Below, piece by piece: positions 59,190 through 64,000 of a stretch of DNA of 64,000 bases (positions within the stretch are counted from its first letter, which is position 1; the number at the start of each line of letters is the position of its first letter). This DNA is from Pedococcus dokdonensis. Lineage in GTDB: Bacteria > Actinomycetota > Actinomycetes > Actinomycetales > Dermatophilaceae. The stretch spans positions 496,001 to 560,000 of the forward strand of contig NZ_LT629711.1 in NCBI RefSeq assembly GCF_900104525.1, given 5' to 3'. The translations under genes and the position numbers were made by a program. The notes beneath the pieces are model-generated. The model ran no database searches, had not been told where the DNA came from, and saw only the letters and a list, made by a program, of their open reading frames with translations.

Positions 59190-59835
59190 CCACGAGCACC
59201 ACGTCGATCGCGTCGCCGTGCTCGGTCGGGCGGAGGTACTCCTCGCACCGTTCGATCGCCAGCTCGCCCGCGGCCTCGCGGAGCTGCTCGGGGGAGTGCA
59301 GCAGGGCCGGGTCCGACGGTCCGCCGACACCATCGGTGAGGTTGCGTACCCCGTGGCCGACCACGACCAGTGCGCCACCGGGTGCCAACCAGCTCCGGGT
59401 GCGTGACACGACATTCGACGGCAGGTGCAGGTAGGACACGAGCACCAGGTCGTAGAGCACTCCCGAGGCCGGGTGCCACGACCGGGCATCCGCCACCACC
59501 CAGTCCACGTGCAGTCCTCGGCGCACCGACTCCTGCTCACCCTTGGCCAGGCCCACCGACGAGAAGTCCACGGCCGTCACCCGCCAGCCCAGCGACGCGA
59601 GCCACACCGCGTGCCGTCCCTCGCCGGCCCCCAGGTCGAGGGCGCGGCCCGGTGGCCAGTCGCCGACGATCCGTTCCACCTCGGCGTTCGGGGTGGCGCT
59701 CCAGACGTGGTCGTGCGCTGCGTATCGCTCGTCCCACAGCGCCTGGCGGTCGGTGGGGGCGGCCCGGTCGGGATCGGGCAGCTCCGTCCCGCCGGAGCTG
59801 CCGTGCCGGTCGGTGTGCTGGTGCCCGTCGCTCAT
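59170..59835 (-). CDS. Class I SAM methyltransferase (TehB-like)
   Basis: The 221-residue protein has a His-rich, disordered N-terminus (about 1-30), then WDERYAAHDHVWSATPNAEVER, the SAM loop ALDLGAGEGRHAVWLASLGW (about 64-83), and VDFSSVGLAKG. This matches TehB-like/thiopurine-type actinobacterial methyltransferases with no known substrate. It diverges from the GNAT gene at 59854 with only 18 bp between starts. Confidence 0.86.
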   Translation of the reverse strand: MSDGHQHTDRHGSSGGTELPDPDRAAPTDRQALWDERYAAHDHVWSATPNAEVERIVGDWPPGRALDLGAGEGRHAVWLASLGWRVTAVDFSSVGLAKGEQESVRRGLHVDWVVADARSWHPASGVLYDLVLVSYLHLPSNVVSRTRSWLAPGGALVVVGHGVRNLTDGVGGPSDPALLHSPEQLREAAGELAIERCEEYLRPTEHGDAIDVVLVARRPTG

Positions 59836-59853
59836 CCCCCTAGCATCGCCGAT

Positions 59854-60378
59854 ATGAGCACCAGCGTCCCCGCCAACGTCCCACCGGTCGCGGTCCGTGA
59901 TGCGACCGGCGCCGACCTCGAGGCGATGGCCGCGATCTACGACGAGCAGGTGCGCACCTCCTTGGCAACGTTCGACACCGAACCGCGTGGCGCGGCATAC
60001 CTGGGGGAGAAGCTCGCGGCCGTCGACGAGGGGAACGTCGTGCTGGTCGCCTGCGCGGACGACGGTGACCTGCTCGGCTATGCGTTCTCGGGGCCGTTCC
60101 GACCGCGCCCGGCCTACGCCGGCACCAAGGAGGTGTCGGTCTACCTCGCCGCGTCAGCGCGCGGACGCGGCCTCGGCCGCACCTTGTATGCCGCGTTGCT
60201 GGCACGGCTCGACGCCGCACCGTCGGTGCACACCCAGCTCGCCGTCATCGCGCTGCCCAACGCCGCGAGTGAGGCGCTGCACCGGTCGTTCGGGTTCGTG
60301 CAGGTGGGCGTGCTGCGGGAGGTCGGCCACAAGTTCGGCGACTACGTCGACACCGCCTGGTGGCAGCGGCTGCCCTGA
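59854..60378 (+). CDS. GNAT N-acetyltransferase, phosphinothricin acetyltransferase-like
   Basis: The 174-residue protein has VRDATGADLEAMAAIYDEQV at the N-terminus, VSVYLAASARGRGLGRTLYA as the acetyl-CoA loop, and a C-terminal GFVQVGVLREVGHKFGDYVD typical of the PAT/bar-like group. These enzymes acetylate small amines such as methionine sulfoximine; the substrate here is unknown. TAGCAT ends 7 nt before the ATG. No resistance genes are adjacent. Confidence 0.88.
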   Translation: MSTSVPANVPPVAVRDATGADLEAMAAIYDEQVRTSLATFDTEPRGAAYLGEKLAAVDEGNVVLVACADDGDLLGYAFSGPFRPRPAYAGTKEVSVYLAASARGRGLGRTLYAALLARLDAAPSVHTQLAVIALPNAASEALHRSFGFVQVGVLREVGHKFGDYVDTAWWQRLP

Positions 60379-60587
60379 CACCACCGCGCTCACGGCACCG
60401 CCCTCCGGCCATGCTGACCGGGCGTCCGAGGAAGGCCACGACACCAAGAGCTCGGCGTCGAGCTGGACCCTCGTGGAGCCGTCCCTGTCGAGGCGCCCGG
60501 AGCGGCGTCCTGACCCCAGTGGGCCGCCCCTTTCCGGTCGCGATCGGGGGTAGCGCGAGGGGGTGGAAATCGGGCACTCTCGGACGC

Positions 60588-61001
60588 ATGGGCGCGACCG
60601 GGCCAGGACCGTTCGACAACGACGACGCTCTCGACTTCCTCGACGAGCTCGAGGAGTCCGACCCTGCTGGGCGCCGCGCCCTGATCGAGTCGCGGATCGG
60701 CGAGGTGGTCCGAGGCGGTGACTACGTCGAGGCGCCGTTGATGGCGCAGGCGATTGCCGGGGCGGTGCTGGTGGCGGCGTGCGACGACATCGAGTCGGTC
60801 GTCGGTGAGCGCAACGTGCCGGCCTGGGTCGACGACGAGCCGCTGGACGTCGACGACCGGCTCGAGGAGCTGGCCACCCGCCTGTTGAACCGGGCGATGA
60901 AACCGGACGACAACGAGCTGTTCGACCTGTGGGCCGAGTCTGACGGCGGCGAACGGTTCACCGCGCGGCTCACCCACTACCTCGACGCCTTGGGGGAGTA
61001 G
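60588..61001 (+). CDS. DUF4259 domain-containing protein
   Basis: The 137-residue acidic protein begins MGATGPGPFDNDDALDFLDE, the DUF4259 signature, then PLMAQAIAGAVLVAACDDI. The fold is unknown and no signal peptide is seen. CACTCT ends about 7 nt before the ATG. It converges on lexA with a perfect hairpin between them. Confidence 0.83.
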   Translation: MGATGPGPFDNDDALDFLDELEESDPAGRRALIESRIGEVVRGGDYVEAPLMAQAIAGAVLVAACDDIESVVGERNVPAWVDDEPLDVDDRLEELATRLLNRAMKPDDNELFDLWAESDGGERFTARLTHYLDALGE

Positions 61002-61015
61002 GGCGTCCGGACACG

Positions 61016-61055
61016 CGTGTGCCGCGGCAGGCCCGGAGGCGAGCCGCGGCACACG
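61016..61055. terminator. Bidirectional terminator between DUF4259 gene and lexA
   Basis: CGTGTGCCGCGGC (61016-61028) pairs perfectly with GCCGCGGCACACG (61043-61055), a 13-bp stem over a 14-nt loop. It lies between two convergent genes. Confidence 0.75.
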
Positions 61056-61081
61056 GTGCAGCCGGTGTCCGAGGGTCGAGG

Positions 61082-61807
61082 TCAGACGCGGCGCAACACC
61101 GCGGTGACCTTGCCGAGGATGGTGGCGTGGTCTCCGTCGATGGGGTCGAACGCGGCGTTGTGCGGCATCAGCCACACCTTGCCGTCCTTGCGCTTGAAGG
61201 TCTTCACGGTGGCCTCGTTGTCGAGCATCGCGGCCACGATGTCACCGTTGTCGGCGGTCGGCTGCTGACGCACGACCACCCAGTCGCCGTCGCAGATCGC
61301 GGCGTCGATCATCGAGTCGCCGACCACCTGGAGCAGGAAGAGCTGACCCTCACCGACGATCTGGCGGGGGAGCGGGAAGACGTCCTCGACGGTCTCCTCG
61401 GCGAGGATGGGCACGCCGGCCGCGATCCGGCCCAGCACCGGCACGTAGGACGCCTCGGGTCGCGCGTCGCCCGACCCCGTCTCGTCGTAGGTCGCGGTCT
61501 CGTCCTCGATGCTCGCGCCGCCGCGGTAGCCCCGCATGTCGGCCGGGGCGTCGGGGGAGACGACCTCGATGGCCCGCGGCCGGTTGGGGTCGCGGCGCAG
61601 GAAGCCCTTGCGCTCGAGGGTCGACAGCTGGTGGGCCACCGAGCTCGGGGAGGTGAGGCCGACGGCCTCGCCGATCTCGCGCAGGCTGGGCGGGTAGCCG
61701 CGTCGGTCCACCGAGTTGCGGATCACCTCGAGGACCCGCCGTTGCCGGACGGTCAGCCCGTCTCCGCGATCGCGGTCGGGCAGTTCCTTGACGTTGTCGT
61801 CGCTCAT
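61082..61807 (-). CDS. lexA: SOS repressor LexA
   Basis: LexA represses the SOS regulon and cleaves itself when RecA is activated. The 241-residue protein has a winged HTH (about 27-72; [20 protein letters not shown]), the cleavage bond A130-G131 in RIAAGVP, the catalytic S165 in [10 protein letters not shown] and K202. The ATG is preceded by GAGGGAG. SOS-box-like sequences lie upstream, and the divergent LysM gene shares this control region. Confidence 0.97.
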   Translation of the reverse strand: MSDDNVKELPDRDRGDGLTVRQRRVLEVIRNSVDRRGYPPSLREIGEAVGLTSPSSVAHQLSTLERKGFLRRDPNRPRAIEVVSPDAPADMRGYRGGASIEDETATYDETGSGDARPEASYVPVLGRIAAGVPILAEETVEDVFPLPRQIVGEGQLFLLQVVGDSMIDAAICDGDWVVVRQQPTADNGDIVAAMLDNEATVKTFKRKDGKVWLMPHNAAFDPIDGDHATILGKVTAVLRRV

Positions 61808-61964
61808 GCCACTCCCTCTCTCGAGCAGGTCTCCCTCGAGCCGGTCTCAGGTGCTGGGTGCCGGGTCGACAGGAGGTCGTGTGACGGGTGGGACGGGTGC
61901 GTTGTCAGTGCCCTCTGATGTGCTTGCGGCATGAACACAGCGTATGGCCTTCGAACGTCTGTGC

Positions 61965-62011
61965 CAAACATGTGTTCGAGGCGTGTCTTGATCAGTTCGA
62001 ACATGCGTGCT
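61965..62011. promoter_or_regulatory. SOS boxes in the lexA-LysM intergenic region
   Basis: CAAACATGTGTTCG (61965-61978) differs by one base from the CGAACATGTGTTCG-type box. CGAACATGCGTGCT (61998-62011) is a second, weaker half-conserved site, followed directly by a -10-like TAGAAA for the LysM gene. Both genes are probably LexA-controlled. Confidence 0.7.
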
Positions 62012-62095
62012 AGAAATCACTCAAGCGGTTCTTCGCACACCCGTTCGAGGAGCCAGTCGTCGACCACCACGGCGACCGTCACGATGGAGGACCAG

Positions 62096-62494
62096 ATGAG
62101 TGCAGCAGTTGCTTGGGACGTCGCCCCCGCTCCCGTGCGGGTTCCCGGTCGCCCGGCTCGGCCGCAGCTCGTGTCCGTGCCCACCGGGTCGGCTGTGGCG
62201 GACCTGCCGGCCAGGCCCTTGCGGATCACCCGCGCCGGACGGCTCGCGATCACGCTGAGCGTCGTCGTCGCCGCGATCGCCCTGTCCGTGGCCCTCTTCA
62301 CGGGCGGCGCATCCGCCACCGTGATCGACCACTCGACCACGGTCCGGCCGGGGCAGACGCTGTCCGAGATCGCCACCCAGCAGCTCCCACAGCTGTCGAT
62401 GGCCGAGGCAGTCGCCCAGATCCAGATCGCCAACGACCTCACCGGCAGCGACGTCCACGCGGGTCAGACGCTGCTCATCCCGCAGGTGGGCTGA
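62096..62494 (+). CDS. LysM-domain SOS-linked membrane protein (ChiZ/YneA-like)
   Basis: The 132-residue protein has a cytoplasmic N-terminus, one membrane segment (about 52-73, ITLSVVVAAIALSVALF) and a C-terminal LysM domain (about 83-131). The same arrangement next to lexA is seen in the mycobacterial ChiZ and firmicute YneA, SOS-induced proteins that delay division or trim peptidoglycan. GGAGG lies 5 nt before the ATG. An SOS box upstream supports DNA-damage induction; the hydrolase activity of this protein is unproven. Confidence 0.87.
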   Translation: MSAAVAWDVAPAPVRVPGRPARPQLVSVPTGSAVADLPARPLRITRAGRLAITLSVVVAAIALSVALFTGGASATVIDHSTTVRPGQTLSEIATQQLPQLSMAEAVAQIQIANDLTGSDVHAGQTLLIPQVG

Positions 62495-62519
62495 TCGCGG
62501 CTCGACGCCCCCGGGATCC

Positions 62520-63758
62520 TCAGCTGCTTTTCTTGGCCAGGTGGGTCCAGCGGAGCTCAGAGGTGTCGCCCGCCTTCGCGATGGCAACCTGGTCCACGCC
62601 GGTGCCAGTGGTCGTGGTTGACGTCGGGACCGGGACCCCCGCCGTGACCTTGTAGGACGCGGTGCCCGGGAGCGCCTTGATGATGGTGCCGTCCTTGGGG
62701 TGGAACCGCAGGTGGTTGAACTTGCCACCGGTGCCGGCCTTGTCCACCGCGAGCTGGTCCACGTACACCGGGGTCTTGTAGCCGCCGACGTTGGCCCACG
62801 AGCTGATCGCCACGGGGGCGCCGCCACTGATCCGGTATGCCTCGAGGCGCTGGCCGGTCTTGATGAACGTCCCGTCGGCGGGGACGGCGTTGAGGTGGTT
62901 GTACGCGCCACCGGTCCCGGCCTTGTCGATCGCGTTCTGGTCGACGACCACGGTCGGCTTGGTGCCACCGAAGACCGCCCACGAGGTGACGATGACCGGG
63001 GCGCCACCGGCGATGCGGTAGGCCTCCTTGCGCTGGGCGCCCTTGATGAAGGTGCCGTCCGTGGGTCGCACGGGCAGCGTGGCCAGCGACGTGCTCGAGA
63101 TGAGATAGGTCTTCTGGACACCCCCGAAGGCGGTCCAGGTCGACACGAACACGGGGGCCTTGCCGACCAGGCGGAAGACCTGGCTGGTCTCGCGGACCTT
63201 GACGAAGCTGCCGGACGGCGGTGGCTTGTAGGCCTGGTCCTTGAAGTGGATGAAGTTGCTGGGCCAGTTGCGGTCGCCCCGCGGCACCCGCCAGCGGGAG
63301 GAGTAGCCGCCGCCGTAGGACGAGTCCGAGATGACGATGTAGGCGGAGGTGACCTCCTCGACGTAGCCGACGTGCCCGTAGCCGGGGGCGTAGGCACTGC
63401 CGTAGCTCCACTGCGCGATCGACCCGACCTTCGCCGTCTTGTCGACCTTGAACCCGCGCTTGGTCGCGTTCGACGCCCAGCTCCCGCCGTTGCCCATGCC
63501 GCTCTGGGTCTTCACGCCGTTCTTGGAGAGCCGGTAGGCGACGTAGTTGACGCAGTTGTTGCCGTTGGAGCTGACCGGGTAGCCCCACACGGACTTGCCC
63601 GCGTAGCCGGTGAACGAGATGCAGGAGATGCTCGAGGCCTTGCACTCCCGGACCATCGTCTCGGCGCTCGCGGGGCCGGCCAGGGTGGCGGTGACGGCCG
63701 TGGCGGCGAGGGCGAGCGCTGCGAGGCGTGCGGCAGCGCGAAGGACGTGACGTCGCAT
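62520..63758 (-). CDS. Secreted CHAP-domain peptidase with four C-terminal repeats
   Basis: The 412-residue protein has a Sec signal peptide cleaved near residue 32 (GPASA-ET), a CHAP amidase domain with the nucleophile C69 in NNCVNYVAY and H129 in GYGHVGYVEE, and then four repeats of about 50-60 residues with GTFIK, YRIAGGAPV and SSWAxFGG patterns (about 210-400). CHAP enzymes cleave peptidoglycan; the repeats may bind the wall. The longer frame upstream of 63758 lacks a signal peptide and is rejected. Confidence 0.92.
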   Translation of the reverse strand: MRRHVLRAAARLAALALAATAVTATLAGPASAETMVRECKASSISCISFTGYAGKSVWGYPVSSNGNNCVNYVAYRLSKNGVKTQSGMGNGGSWASNATKRGFKVDKTAKVGSIAQWSYGSAYAPGYGHVGYVEEVTSAYIVISDSSYGGGYSSRWRVPRGDRNWPSNFIHFKDQAYKPPPSGSFVKVRETSQVFRLVGKAPVFVSTWTAFGGVQKTYLISSTSLATLPVRPTDGTFIKGAQRKEAYRIAGGAPVIVTSWAVFGGTKPTVVVDQNAIDKAGTGGAYNHLNAVPADGTFIKTGQRLEAYRISGGAPVAISSWANVGGYKTPVYVDQLAVDKAGTGGKFNHLRFHPKDGTIIKALPGTASYKVTAGVPVPTSTTTTGTGVDQVAIAKAGDTSELRWTHLAKKSS

Positions 63759-64000
63759 GACTTCCCGGGGGTTGGGGGGACCGGCGGGATGGTTGTCGCG
63801 TGCGGGCGACGCAGTGCCTCCGGTCGGGGGGCCGTGGAAAGAGTGCCCTACGGCCTGCGCACTTGTCCCATTTGGTGGGAAAAGAACGCCGGTGTAGTTC
63901 GCTCGCCCGTGCTCAGGGCGCCTCGACCGCATCGTCCGAACGGGCCAGTCTGGGCGTTGGTGTCATCCCAGCGCCGGAGTCGGTCGGCGGTCAGCTGCGG
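63759..64000. other. Upstream region of the CHAP gene; window end
   Basis: TCCCA-TTTGG-TGGGA (63867-63881) is a small dyad that could be an operator or hairpin. I looked for a c-di-AMP (ydaO) riboswitch, as such genes often have one, and do not see a clear match. No gene is supported here. Confidence 0.4.

Noticed and set aside
63759..64000. c-di-AMP riboswitch before the CHAP gene
   Set aside because: The conserved core I would expect is not recognisable by eye; a covariance-model search would decide.

Overview
The window is chromosomal DNA of a high-GC actinobacterium. Gene order (infB-rbfA-truB-ribF, RNase E/G-rplU-rpmA-obgE-proB-proA, nadD-rsfS-histidine phosphatase, leuS-degV-plsY-comEA-comEC, lexA with a divergent LysM gene), GTG/TTG starts and mycothiol-type DinB proteins fit the Actinomycetes. 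I would guess the Intrasporangiaceae (Janibacter, Knoellia, Terrabacter, Phycicoccus relatives), but that is inference. Nothing looks like a prophage, plasmid, IS element or CRISPR array.

Layout. 1-7.5 kb: 3' end of infB, an 83-bp tandem repeat array, rbfA, truB, ribF, a SEDS-family gene and a long-chain acyl-CoA ligase. 7.5-12.5 kb: isoaspartyl methyltransferase, membrane esterase, SGNH hydrolase and a B12-binding radical SAM protein. 12.5-17.3 kb: an accessory block (sedolisin protease, tandem ABM-like protein, class III aminotransferase) that separates the radical SAM gene from its usual partner at 17.3 kb. 17.3-28.2 kb: RNase E/G, L21, L27, ObgE, ProB, a lipoprotein, PdxY, ProA. 28.2-35 kb: methyltransferase, GT2 glycosyltransferase, a repeat- and DnaA-box-rich 925-bp gap, nadD/rsfS/phosphatase, tRNA-Ala, SGNH hydrolase, NAT, DinB-fold protein. 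35-42 kb: membrane proteins, a CrtI-like oxidoreductase, and apparently stress-controlled operons (alcohol dehydrogenase-SDR-SRPBCC; DUF2795-DUF72). 42-46 kb: a minus-strand operon of four glycosyltransferases, the last one frameshifted. 46-49 kb: GAF-ANTAR regulator and a hemerythrin-YcgG-DUF1989 operon. 49-57 kb: leuS with a leucine leader peptide, degV, plsY, comEA, comEC. 57-64 kb: a second repeat array, LysR, Sir2, methyltransferase, acetyltransferase, DUF4259, lexA/LysM SOS divergon and a CHAP-domain wall hydrolase.

Signals that cut across genes are the most interesting part. (1) The 9-mer GGTATGCCG/CGGCATACC occurs about 27 times on both strands, in genes and between them, forcing rare TAT and GCA codons; one copy contains the comEA start codon. 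(2) Many genes have a TANNNT -10 hexamer ending 6-9 nt before the start codon, which implies leaderless mRNAs. (3) Three stress-type operons share GTTT-N15-GGGNNN promoters 56-59 nt upstream of their starts. (4) Two hairpin-forming tandem arrays, a duplicated 40-bp operator block around the sedolisin gene, a leuS attenuator and a 19-bp duplication of a start-codon region add further regulatory structure. All coordinates come from reading by eye; gene ends are firm, several starts are chosen between alternatives, and functional names rest on motif recognition without database searches.
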